A stretch of 13,976 bases of DNA from a bacterium CG2_30_54_10 (GTDB taxonomy: Bacteria; Muiribacteriota; Ozemobacteria; Ozemobacterales; Ozemobacteraceae), in contig MNYA01000231.1 in NCBI GenBank assembly GCA_001872985.1, positions 1 through 13,976 of the forward strand. The letters are read 5' to 3'. Shown one piece after another: positions 6,389-13,974 of this stretch. The notes beneath the pieces were generated by a model. It saw only the letters and a program-made list of their open reading frames with translations, was not told where the DNA came from and made no database searches. The position numbers and the translations under genes are program-made. How positions within the stretch are numbered: the first letter of the stretch is position 1; each line of letters starts with the position of its first letter.

Positions 6389-8608
6389 TCATACCGATGG
6401 TATGCGGGCAGCTTCCTCGCCCTTCAGGATGGCAAGGAATACGGTCACGATTTCAGGGTCGAGCTGAGTTCCGGAGACTCTTTTTAATTCCCGAATGACG
6501 TAGTCATACGGGTATGCCTTGCGATAGGGACGGTCGGCGATCATCGAGTCGAACATGTCGGCAATGGCCAGAATCCTCGCTCCCAGAGGGATGCTTTCGC
6601 CCTTGAGGCCAATCGGATATCCGCTTCCATCAAACTTCTCGTGATGGTACAAGGTCAACGGAGCGATGTCCCGAAGAAGGTCAACCTGCTCCATGATGGT
6701 TGCCCCGTAATTTGGATGGCGGCGAAGTTCGGCGAGTTCGTCCGAGGTAAGCTTCTCTTTTTTGCCCAGAATGACATCCTTGATTCCTATCTTGCCGATA
6801 TCGTGCAGCAATCCGGCATACCGAATAGTCTCGACCTCTTCCGGGGAAAGATCGAGGCGGCGAGCGATCTTGACAGCATACTCCATGACTTTCTGGCTAT
6901 GGCCGTGGGTGTAGGAATCCTTTGCTTCGATCGCGGCGGCAAGGGCCATGACCATCGACAGATACTGCTCTTTCGTCTTGGCATACATCTGCGCGTTATC
7001 AATGGCGATACTCGCCTGCGAAGCGAAGGTGGTCAATAGATCGATTTCGTTCTGGGCGAAATCGCGGGGCTTGCTCGTGTAAACGGTGATCACGCCGACG
7101 GGTATACCTCGTTGCAAAATAGGGACGGAAAGCAGCCCGGCAATCCTCTCTCGCTTAACGACCCCCAAATGCCTGGTTCGCGGATCTTTTCTGGCGTCAA
7201 CCACTGAAATTGGAAGCTTTTGAGAAATGACGCATCCGAGGATGCCTTCGCCCACCTTGATCGGAGTCGAGGTCAGAAAGGACTTTGACAAACCTCGCGC
7301 GGCTCGCACTTCGAGGAAGGTTCCGGTGGGGTCGAGAAGCCGAAGTTCACATCTCAGCGCATGCATCATTTCCATCGAAAAATTGACGATCGAATCAAGC
7401 ACCTCATCGATCATCAGAGTTGAGGTGATCGACTGGGAAATCTCGAAAAGAACCGATATCTCGTCTATCTTCCGTTCGAGGAAGAGGCGTGTTTTAACGT
7501 TCTCCACCGCGGTTGCCAGAAGGTTGGACAATGTGGTGAAGGTGCGAAGATGCTCCCGGGTGAATGCGTTTTTTCTCGTCGCGGAAAGGTTGACCAGGCC
7601 GATGTGGCGACCGTGGACGGTCAAAGGGATCGTCAGGAAAGAGTTGATCCGGGCTCTCATGACCTGCGCAGCCGGAGTCGGATCGGCGCCGGAGAGAAAA
7701 AGCTGCTGGCATTTAACGATCTTGGCCGGTTTCTCGCGGATCTTTTCGGTGATTTCCTTGATGTGATTGGTCAGATTGGTCAGGCTGTTGGGTGCGAGCG
7801 GCTTGTTGGAAACATAATACCGGGTTTCCTCGTCGTTATAGAAAAGGTCGACCACTCCGAGTTCATGGGGAATGAGCTGCGAAAGATACTCGAACGACAA
7901 CCCGATAAGTCCTTCGAGCGTCTGAACCGCCGAAAACCGCTTCGCGAGCTGGTTCAATTTTTCCATTTCCCGGATCCGCCCCTCGCGCTCGCGGACCAGC
8001 TTGAAATGCTCGATCGCCATTCCGGCGAGGTTCGCGTGGACGGTCGCATCTTCAAGATCGGTGACGCTGAAGGTCACCTTGCGGACCACATTCGCCACCA
8101 CGAGCAGGCCCACCGCCTGGGTAACGGTCAGCAAAGGCAGAATCACGGCTGAATGGAAGGGAATCCCTTCGAACTGGGGGTCGTGCAGTTCCTGGGTGAA
8201 CATCATCCGCTGACGGCTGGTGAACGCGTTTCTCAAGAGAAGGGCTTCACCCGTAAGATGACCGTCATCGGAAAGGTCTTCCGTCGGCGGGCTGGCGGGA
8301 AATCCATACTCGCTCGTCGAGGTAAGCGCCGTCCGTCGCTCAGGGCACTTTATACGGATCGGGCGCCTTCTGGCTTTCCCGGCCGAGGCGGTCATGACCA
8401 GCTCGAACGTCTCAGTCGTCAGGAGCATGATGAATGCTTCATCGGCATTGATTCCATCGCGAACCGAGGCGGCGATCTTTTTCAGAAGATCGGAAAGTTC
8501 CATTCCTGAGGAAAGGGCCATGGAAAGGTCAGAGAGGCGAGAAAGGCGTTCGAATGTCTTTCGCGACTGCTTCTGCAATGAGGAGAGTGACGTCGGATTT
8601 TTAGGCAT
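6389..8608 (-). CDS. Multi-GAF HD-GYP protein, predicted c-di-GMP phosphodiesterase
   Basis: A 739-aa protein when started at the ATG at 8608, which overlaps the upstream stop by 8 bases; the frame runs on to 8665, but that would bury the start deeper in the upstream gene. Three GAF-type sensory domains can be read at about 15-200, 215-370 and 385-535, each ending in the family-like pattern of a hydrophobic strand, a basic/polar turn, a helix and (A/I)(V/I)(E/D)N. The C-terminal HD-GYP domain (about 540-735) has HGHS, the metal-binding HDIGKIGIKD (near 600), HHEKFDGSGYP (near 652, with an intact GYP) and ADMFDSM. Such domains hydrolyse c-di-GMP to pGpG or GMP. All key residues appear present, so activity is likely. 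There is no membrane helix, so it should sense a cytosolic ligand. It is the last gene of the operon. Confidence 0.9.
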   Translation of the reverse strand: MPKNPTSLSSLQKQSRKTFERLSRLSDLSMALSSGMELSDLLKKIAASVRDGINADEAFIMLLTTETFELVMTASAGKARRRPIRIKCPERRTALTSTSEYGFPASPPTEDLSDDGHLTGEALLLRNAFTSRQRMMFTQELHDPQFEGIPFHSAVILPLLTVTQAVGLLVVANVVRKVTFSVTDLEDATVHANLAGMAIEHFKLVREREGRIREMEKLNQLAKRFSAVQTLEGLIGLSFEYLSQLIPHELGVVDLFYNDEETRYYVSNKPLAPNSLTNLTNHIKEITEKIREKPAKIVKCQQLFLSGADPTPAAQVMRARINSFLTIPLTVHGRHIGLVNLSATRKNAFTREHLRTFTTLSNLLATAVENVKTRLFLERKIDEISVLFEISQSITSTLMIDEVLDSIVNFSMEMMHALRCELRLLDPTGTFLEVRAARGLSKSFLTSTPIKVGEGILGCVISQKLPISVVDARKDPRTRHLGVVKRERIAGLLSVPILQRGIPVGVITVYTSKPRDFAQNEIDLLTTFASQASIAIDNAQMYAKTKEQYLSMVMALAAAIEAKDSYTHGHSQKVMEYAVKIARRLDLSPEEVETIRYAGLLHDIGKIGIKDVILGKKEKLTSDELAELRRHPNYGATIMEQVDLLRDIAPLTLYHHEKFDGSGYPIGLKGESIPLGARILAIADMFDSMIADRPYRKAYPYDYVIRELKRVSGTQLDPEIVTVFLAILKGEEAARIPSV
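6390..6404. other. Perfect 6-bp inverted repeat over the HD-GYP stop codon
   Basis: CATACC and GGTATG flank a 3-base GAT loop, overlapping the stop codon of the - strand HD-GYP gene. It could form part of a transcript-end structure, but no T-run follows, so its role is uncertain. Confidence 0.3.
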
Positions 8609-11072
8609 GTTCCACACTCGGTTTCTCGTAGATATGCACTCGGTTTCGGCCCGCCTGCTTGGCACTATAGAGCGCCAGATCCGCGGCCTGAATCAGGTCT
8701 GAAGGAGTCTGGCACGAACTGGTCAGCGTGCAGGCCACTCCGATTGAAATCGTGATCGGAAGGCAACCTTTTTCGGCCTGAAGCGGGGTTCCCTCAACGG
8801 CGTGCCTGATGCGTTCCGCGAAGAACGAAGCGCCGGAGAGGGGCGTTTCGGGCAGAATCACGGCGAATTCTTCCCCGCCATAGCGAGCCACGGTATCGAT
8901 TTTCTCACGGACAGAGCGTTCGAACAACTTGCCGCAATGGGCGAGGACGCGGTCGCCGAGAAGGTGGCCCCATGTGTCGTTGAAGCGCTTGAAGAAATCG
9001 ATGTCGAGAATCATCAACGAAAGCGGGTTGCTGTAGCGGCGTGCCCGGACAAATTCCTGTTTGAGGGTTTCCTGGAAATAACGGTGATTGAATAGCCCCG
9101 TCAGTTGATCGGTGAAAGCGAGTTTTTCGGTGCGGCGATGGATGAGCGCGTTCTTGATGCTGGTGACGAAGATGCCCGTAAACTGGGAGGTGACTTCGAA
9201 ATCTTTATCGGTAAATGGAGGCTCTTCGCTTCTCGTTAGATGGATAAGCCCGACGACAGTGTTCCCGAGGATAAAGGGGAGATGCATCACATACCGGTAC
9301 CCCGATGCCGGTTTCTTCTCCTTGCGCTGAGGGTGGAAAAAATCTATCGCGACCCCGGCGGGATCTGCCAAAGGCGGGTCTCCCGGATATTCCCTGAAGA
9401 TCGAAAGGATCTCCTGGAAGAGAGCCTTTTTGAACCCGGGGGCAAGTCGTTGGCCCGGTTGAACCAGGATACGATAGGTTTTATCGAGTTCGTCGAACAT
9501 CAGAATCGAGATTGTGGTAAATGAAATGAGCTTTCCGAAATGGTCGAAGGCTTTTCGTAATACCATGGTCGGATCGAGGGTGGAAGCCAGTTCTTTGCTG
9601 ATCTCAAGAAAGATACTGTTGCGCAGGTTGTTTTCGAGAAGAATCTCTCGATCGGCTTTGATGAGTGCCATCATTGCCTCGCGCTCGATCGCGACGGCCA
9701 GTTGCTTCGAGACCAGGTGCAGAAACCGGTACTTTTGTATAGCCGATTCCGTATCCGCGGAAGTGCGAGGAGCGCTTACCAACAGCGCATGCAACGGCCC
9801 ATCGCTGATGGGAAGAGAAATGACGATCATGTCTTTCGGCGATCGCGATCGGCCCTCGCGGTAGGGAAAAGCCACGGGTGGCTTGCTGTGCGGATCATCC
9901 CACCCGTTTGTGCCGGGACGCGCAAGGTCGGAAAGCACCTGAGAACGGACGGAAAGCAGCATCTTTTCCAGAAGCGGTTTTTGAACCCGAAAACCGGCAA
10001 GGATCTCGAAATCGGCTGCAGGCTTGCCTGTAGGCTTGCCTGTAGCAATGTTTTCGGCCTTGTCTACGGCTTCGTCTGCGACCCTGTCTACGGTTTCGTC
10101 TACAGTTTCGTCTACGGCCTCGTCTACAGTCTGGCTTACAGCATTGCTCATGGTCTTGCCTGCAGCCTCGTTTACGGTCCGGCTTACAGCATCGCTCGTG
10201 GTCTTGCCTGCGGCCTCGTCTACAGTCCAGCTTGCAGTCTGGCTTGCAGTCTGGCTTGCAGTCTGGCTTGCAGTTTCGCCTGCTGATTCGCCGGCGGTTT
10301 CGCTTGCGGTATCGCTCGCTGATTCGCCCCTGGCTCGATCTTTGCGCCGATTTCCGTGGCGTGCGGGGCTTTCATGGCCGGCATTGCCGTCAGGGCTTTC
10401 AGGGTTGAAACGGATCAACGAGGCGCAGTCCAGGTCAAGGTATCTGGCCAGTTCCGCTAGAAATCTGCAAAGGCTGGGGCGAAACTCCTGCCCGGAAAAC
10501 AAAAGGCGGGAAAGCTGATACAAGCTCTGTACCTCGTTACGACTCTCCTTCAACTGTTCCAGCAGTCGGCCTTTTTCGACGAGTCCCGCGATGTGCGGAA
10601 TGATCGTGCTTATCAGGGAAAGGTCGGCTTTGGTGAAACCGGATTGCGAACCGGAGCGGTTGAGGTTGAGAACCCCAATCGTCCGGCGGTGGATCTTCAA
10701 CGGAATCGAAAGAAACGATCCTCCTTTGGCGCGACGCCGCAATGGAAGCCCGGGATCGGCCCGAGCGAGATCGTCCACGAAAATCGGCTTTCCGGTGCGA
10801 AGAACCTGTCCGGCGATTCCTTCGTCTGGAGGGAGGGTCGCCGAAATCGATTTTCCCTTGGCTCCCCGATGAGGGTGGCCGGCAGAGAAATGCAGATGGA
10901 GACGGTTTGATGGTTTGTCAAATACCATGATCGATCCGGATTGCGCGCCGATCAGGCCTAATGTCTTGGCGAGGATGAAACTCAGGAGCTGGCCCATGTC
11001 CGATGTCGTGGCGGTCTGCCGCGCAAGCGCTGAATGGAACTGTGAAATCTTTTCTGGTGTCGTGTGCGTCAT
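8601..11072 (-). CDS. Multi-GAF GGDEF protein, predicted diguanylate cyclase
   Basis: An 823-aa cytosolic sensor enzyme expected to make c-di-GMP from two GTP. GAF1 spans about 17-165. A second GAF-like region, about 170-475, is interrupted by a repetitive segment at residues 249-352. GAF3 is at about 480-640. The GGDEF domain, about 653-815, begins with DQLTGLFNHRYF and contains LDIDFFKRFNDTWGH, the active-site motif GGEEF near 731 and SIGVA. The catalytic residues are intact. The usual inhibitory I-site RxxD five residues before GGEEF reads EKID, so product inhibition may be lost. The start ATG lies 5 bases after the phosphatase stop, and a GAGGAA ribosome binding site (11083-11088) lies inside the last codons of that gene, which implies coupling. 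The stop overlaps the HD-GYP start. Confidence 0.92.
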   Translation of the reverse strand: MTHTTPEKISQFHSALARQTATTSDMGQLLSFILAKTLGLIGAQSGSIMVFDKPSNRLHLHFSAGHPHRGAKGKSISATLPPDEGIAGQVLRTGKPIFVDDLARADPGLPLRRRAKGGSFLSIPLKIHRRTIGVLNLNRSGSQSGFTKADLSLISTIIPHIAGLVEKGRLLEQLKESRNEVQSLYQLSRLLFSGQEFRPSLCRFLAELARYLDLDCASLIRFNPESPDGNAGHESPARHGNRRKDRARGESASDTASETAGESAGETASQTASQTASQTASWTVDEAAGKTTSDAVSRTVNEAAGKTMSNAVSQTVDEAVDETVDETVDRVADEAVDKAENIATGKPTGKPAADFEILAGFRVQKPLLEKMLLSVRSQVLSDLARPGTNGWDDPHSKPPVAFPYREGRSRSPKDMIVISLPISDGPLHALLVSAPRTSADTESAIQKYRFLHLVSKQLAVAIEREAMMALIKADREILLENNLRNSIFLEISKELASTLDPTMVLRKAFDHFGKLISFTTISILMFDELDKTYRILVQPGQRLAPGFKKALFQEILSIFREYPGDPPLADPAGVAIDFFHPQRKEKKPASGYRYVMHLPFILGNTVVGLIHLTRSEEPPFTDKDFEVTSQFTGIFVTSIKNALIHRRTEKLAFTDQLTGLFNHRYFQETLKQEFVRARRYSNPLSLMILDIDFFKRFNDTWGHLLGDRVLAHCGKLFERSVREKIDTVARYGGEEFAVILPETPLSGASFFAERIRHAVEGTPLQAEKGCLPITISIGVACTLTSSCQTPSDLIQAADLALYSAKQAGRNRVHIYEKPSVEHA
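10017..10328 (-). repeat. 12-bp tandem repeat array encoding tetrapeptides in the cyclase
   Basis: About 26 units of 12 bases, each encoding four residues of the type (S/D/G)-(E/Q/K)-(T/A)-(A/V). Three consecutive SQTA units are nearly identical in DNA. A higher-order unit of 48 bases (16 residues: SxTV-xEAA-GKTx-SxAV) is repeated about twice. The unit length is a multiple of three, so changes in copy number keep the reading frame. The composition (A, T, S, D, E, K; no aromatics but one W) predicts a flexible or helical polar linker. Confidence 0.9.
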
Positions 11073-11077
11073 ATCGC

Positions 11078-13393
11078 TTACATTCCTCTGTAGGCAAGGG
11101 AAACCACGGTCAGGTCGTCGCTGGCCTCATTCTCCCCACGAAAGGTCTGGATGGTTTGGAAGACCTGCTCAACCAAAGGTTTGGGCGAAAGATCAGCCAG
11201 CCGTGCGAACATGGTCTCGGTGTTCTTAAAGCCGAACCGCTCTCCCTGAGGGGATTTTTCGTCGTAAAGCCCGTCGGAAAACAATAGGAAAGAGTCGCCC
11301 GGCGCCATCCTGAAGGGGGTGGTTCCGTAACTCTGGTTTAAGGGCGCCATTCCGAGAGGGAAGGCGCTCTCGCCTTTCAACATCGCGACCTGGCCTGCAA
11401 GGCGTGCCACCAGCGGACCATGGCCGGCGGAGGCGATTTCGGCTTTTCCGGTGGCGGGATCGATCGCAACGATCTGCATCGTAACAAACATCATCTCCTC
11501 AATTTCCTTTGACAGTCGATCGTTTATCAGGCTCAGGATCTTCCCAAGATCCGAGGTTTCGTGAACCGCGGAACGAAGCAGAATTCGAGTGGTTGCCATC
11601 AACAACGCCGCGTGTATACCTTTTCCGGAGACATCGCCCACGGCAGCCAGCCAGCGCCGGTCTTCAAGGTGGAGGCCGTCGAAAAAATCCCCGCCGATTT
11701 GCTGGGCCGGGTCGCTTCGTCCGAACATGTCGAAGGCGGCAAAGATGTCCGGGAATGACTTTGGAAGTAGCCGGGTCTGAACCTCCTTGGCAAGGTCGAG
11801 CTGAAGTTGCATCTGATCCTTTTTGTGTTTTTCCTGAAGGAGGCTCATGTTTTCTATCGTAACCACCACTAAATGGGCAATCGCTTCGAGAAGCTGTTGA
11901 TCCTGCTCCGTGAAGGTCAACCCGTTGGTCTTGTTGTTGACGTTGATCACGCCGAGAACTGTTCCCTCGCCTAGAAGGCCATGCCCCAAAAGCGGGACGG
12001 AAAGCAGGGACCGGTTGAAATAACGCTCGAGCGAACGTTTATGGAATTTTTCAGAGGCCTCAATGTTATCCAGGCGCAACGATTTTCTCGAACTTACGAC
12101 GTGGCCCGAAATCTCCTCGCCGATGGGTATCCGTGTTGTCTCAGCAACGCCCGATGGAAGGCCGTAACTCTTCTGGATGCGAAGGTGCTGGCCGTCAGGC
12201 TCAAGGGTCAGGAATGAGATTCGATTGACCTTCAACAGCCGGCGGATGATCTCGATCATCTCGGTGAAAAGGTAATCTTTGTCGGAAAGTTTCCCCATCA
12301 ATCCTTCAAGAGCTTGAATCGTCTCAAGTTTTTCCTGGTAGTTCAGGGTGACTAACAATGCCGCGCTGACTCCATTCACGAGAAACCCAAGGAGGTCCCT
12401 GTCACCTTGGGTGATCGGTTTGTTGGAAGGCGAACGAAACAGTACCACCCCGCCCAGAAGGTTTTGCTGATGATTCCCATCCGGGTCGTTGAAAAGGGAA
12501 CCCTTTTGCGCGGTAGTTATCAGAGGGAAAATGACACGAATTGGCTGGGAACCTTCCTCATCGGAGCCGAATTTAGCCGCCCCATCCGCTAGCGAATCAA
12601 GCATTGGATTTTTGGAATTCAGGAATGCAGCCAGGTCGAAACTTTCGGGTTGTTCTCCGAAAATCCGGTTTACTTCGAGGCCGCCCGTTTCGCGCGAACT
12701 CAGGAAAACCGCGCCCGATCTCTGTCCAAACAGAAGGTTGAGGTCTTCGATCATGTGGCCGATAATCTCAGAAAGATTTACCGAGCTCGTCAGAACACTG
12801 ATTGTCATGTTGATCTTTTGCAGTATTCGGCGCTTTATCTCGGCCATTCGAAGATGGAAAAGATGCGCGAACCAGAATCCAAGCTGATTGGCCAGAATGG
12901 TGGTCTGTTTGGTGAGAGCGGCTTTGTGCCGAGGACATTGAAAATACGCTCCGAAGAAACCGTAATTTTTGTCGCCAACCTGGCAAGGAAAAATCCGCTG
13001 ATAGCGACTCGGCCGCGTCCGCATGGACTTCCCCTGCCGGGGATCGCCGGTTCTTACGACGACCATCGCAGAGTCTTGCAAAATCCCCAGCTTTTCATGA
13101 TCCAGGAGGTCTTGAATAAATTCTCTGAGGTGTTCGGGGGGGTCCTCATCTTTGCCGATCGAGCTTGCAACCACGATTTGAACCTGATTTTCGTGTATCC
13201 GTTGGATAGCGAACACGTGGTCTGCTTTGAGCTGCTTCTGCGTTCCGGTCAGGAACCCGGCCAAAAGCTCAGCGTCTTTTTGCATCCATTGGGCCAACGC
13301 CTCCGGCCCAAGACCGTGTCCGCCGACATCCACATCGGCCTGGCACAGCCTCTTCAGGGTCTCATTCAGGAAATCCAGAAAAACCATTTTCAA
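11078..13393 (-). CDS. GAF-array SpoIIE/PP2C serine phosphatase (RsbU-like)
   Basis: A 771-aa protein if started at TTG 13393, or 769 aa from the ATG at 13387; neither has a strong ribosome binding site, and the ATG is an equally good choice. A divergent sensory region (about 30-170) is followed by two GAF-type domains (about 186-345 and 354-510), a short coiled coil ending in LAKEVQTRLLP, and a SpoIIE phosphatase domain (about 530-768). Catalytic motifs: IGGDFFDG near 565, VGDVSGKGIHAALLMA near 585, SAGHGP, LLFSDGLYDE and ASDDLTVVSLA, with the metal-binding Asp residues present. It should dephosphorylate a phosphoserine or phosphothreonine protein such as a STAS-domain anti-sigma antagonist. 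No such partner or HATPase kinase is seen in the window. It is first in the operon, just downstream of a good sigma70-type promoter. Confidence 0.9.
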   Translation of the reverse strand: MKMVFLDFLNETLKRLCQADVDVGGHGLGPEALAQWMQKDAELLAGFLTGTQKQLKADHVFAIQRIHENQVQIVVASSIGKDEDPPEHLREFIQDLLDHEKLGILQDSAMVVVRTGDPRQGKSMRTRPSRYQRIFPCQVGDKNYGFFGAYFQCPRHKAALTKQTTILANQLGFWFAHLFHLRMAEIKRRILQKINMTISVLTSSVNLSEIIGHMIEDLNLLFGQRSGAVFLSSRETGGLEVNRIFGEQPESFDLAAFLNSKNPMLDSLADGAAKFGSDEEGSQPIRVIFPLITTAQKGSLFNDPDGNHQQNLLGGVVLFRSPSNKPITQGDRDLLGFLVNGVSAALLVTLNYQEKLETIQALEGLMGKLSDKDYLFTEMIEIIRRLLKVNRISFLTLEPDGQHLRIQKSYGLPSGVAETTRIPIGEEISGHVVSSRKSLRLDNIEASEKFHKRSLERYFNRSLLSVPLLGHGLLGEGTVLGVINVNNKTNGLTFTEQDQQLLEAIAHLVVVTIENMSLLQEKHKKDQMQLQLDLAKEVQTRLLPKSFPDIFAAFDMFGRSDPAQQIGGDFFDGLHLEDRRWLAAVGDVSGKGIHAALLMATTRILLRSAVHETSDLGKILSLINDRLSKEIEEMMFVTMQIVAIDPATGKAEIASAGHGPLVARLAGQVAMLKGESAFPLGMAPLNQSYGTTPFRMAPGDSFLLFSDGLYDEKSPQGERFGFKNTETMFARLADLSPKPLVEQVFQTIQTFRGENEASDDLTVVSLAYRGM

Positions 13394-13429
13394 TTTAACT
13401 CGGCCATTCGTTCAGATCCCGCCGAGGGG

Positions 13430-13458
13430 AGTATAGCTGAACCAATTTTCCGAATCAA
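13430..13458 (-). promoter_or_regulatory. Sigma70-type promoter of the three-gene signalling operon
   Basis: On the - strand, TTGATT (13458-13453) and TATACT (13435-13430) are separated by exactly 17 bases. Transcription would start near 13423, leaving a leader of about 30-36 bases before the phosphatase start codon. The box matches and spacing are good for a housekeeping sigma factor. Confidence 0.65.
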
Positions 13459-13481
13459 GCCGATCCCGACGGCCTGGAAAT

Positions 13482-13504
13482 TTTTCTCAAAAATTTTCTC
13501 AAAA
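13482..13504 (+). repeat. Two 11-bp A/T-rich direct repeats upstream of rpsT
   Basis: TTTTCTCAAAA occurs twice, at 13482-13492 and 13494-13504, giving a 12-base period. The pair ends 3 bases before the rpsT -35 box, which puts it at about -61 to -39 from the predicted start of transcription, where an UP element binds the RNA polymerase alpha subunits. Confidence 0.6.
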
Positions 13505-13507
13505 GCC

Positions 13508-13536
13508 TTGAAAAGTTGTTGGGTACGTGATAAAAT
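13508..13536 (+). promoter_or_regulatory. Sigma70-type promoter of rpsT
   Basis: TTGAAA (13508-13513) and TAAAAT (13531-13536) are 17 bases apart, and TG at 13528-13529 makes an extended -10. Transcription is predicted to start near 13543, about 30 bases before the S20 start codon. This is what one expects for a strongly expressed ribosomal protein gene. Confidence 0.7.
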
Positions 13537-13572
13537 CGAAAAGCTTTGTTGCGATTGAAAGGTGATTTACGT

Positions 13573-13872
13573 ATGGGAAACACAGCCTCAGCTGACAAGA
13601 ATGCGCGAAAAGCTGAACGGCGCAAGAGCGTTCGTGTACAAGTCAAATCAGAGCTGAAAGCTCTCCGGAAAAAAGCTCTTGAGATGATTGCCTCTAAAAA
13701 ATCGGAGCAAGAAGTGCAGGCCGAGTTAAATGCAGCAATCAGCAAGTTTGACAGGGCCGCCGGCAATACCTACATTCATCATCGGACCGCATCGAGAAAG
13801 ATCGGCCGGATGATGCGTGCAGCCCACAAAGCCAAAATCGCCGGCGCTGCTGTCGGCACCGCTGCCAAGTAG
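13573..13872 (+). CDS. rpsT: 30S ribosomal protein S20
   Basis: A 99-aa basic helical protein matching S20, which binds 16S rRNA at the bottom of the 30S body and helps early assembly. Family features include the N-terminal SADKNARKAERRKS block, the KSELKALRKKALE helix, and the C-terminal AAGNTYIHHRTASRKIGRMMRA block. It is slightly longer than the usual 86-90 aa because of an Ala/Gly/Lys tail. The ATG at 13573 is chosen over one at 13546 because AAAGGTGA at 13558-13565 is a well-placed ribosome binding site and the protein then begins at the family's normal N-terminus. It is a single gene on its own promoter, divergent from the signalling operon. Confidence 0.93.
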   Translation: MGNTASADKNARKAERRKSVRVQVKSELKALRKKALEMIASKKSEQEVQAELNAAISKFDRAAGNTYIHHRTASRKIGRMMRAAHKAKIAGAAVGTAAK

Positions 13873-13892
13873 CCGCTAGATGGTAACTTCTC

Positions 13893-13916
13893 AAAAAAGG
13901 GGGGCACGCGCCCCCC
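13893..13916 (-). terminator. Intrinsic terminator for a - strand gene beyond the window
   Basis: Read on the - strand: GGGGGGC, a 4-base loop, GCCCCCC, then six T. The 7-bp GC stem with a T-run is a textbook terminator. On the + strand the hairpin is followed only by TTCG, so it would serve rpsT less well, although the stem may still help end or protect that transcript. It implies a gene reading leftward from past 13976. Confidence 0.75.
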
Positions 13917-13919
13917 TTC

Positions 13920-13944
13920 GCCTCGCGAAGTGAATTCGCGAGGC
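13920..13944. repeat. Perfect 10-bp stem hairpin
   Basis: GCCTCGCGAA at 13920-13929 pairs with TTCGCGAGGC at 13935-13944 around a 5-base loop. It follows the terminator by 3 bases and has no T-run of its own. Its role is unknown; it may be a repetitive palindromic element or part of a compound terminator. Confidence 0.6.
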
Positions 13945-13959
13945 TCATCCCCCGCGGTC

Positions 13960-13974
13960 GGGCGCTTTGCGCCC
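13960..13974. repeat. Third short GC-rich hairpin at the window edge
   Basis: GGGCGC and GCGCCC flank a TTT loop. It is the third hairpin in about 80 bases and may continue as a pattern beyond the window. Confidence 0.45.

Noticed and set aside
8609..8665. N-terminal extension of the HD-GYP protein to 8665
   Set aside because: It would lie inside the end of the cyclase gene and adds a segment unlike a GAF lead-in; the ATG at 8608 overlaps the stop by 8 bases.
10017..10328. CRISPR array
   Set aside because: Units are only 12 bp and directly adjacent, with no unique spacers, and they encode part of a clear protein.
9702..10518. Open frames on the + strand through the 12-bp repeat, giving repetitive Leu/Ala/Cys or Ser/Thr/Val-rich proteins
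   Set aside because: Tandem repeats with a period divisible by three stay open in several frames. The - strand frame is the one continuous with GAF and GGDEF domains.
12650..13558. 302-codon open frame on the + strand over the phosphatase gene and the divergent promoter region
   Set aside because: It is antisense to a gene with intact GAF and SpoIIE motifs, has no good ribosome binding site, and runs across two predicted promoters into rpsT.
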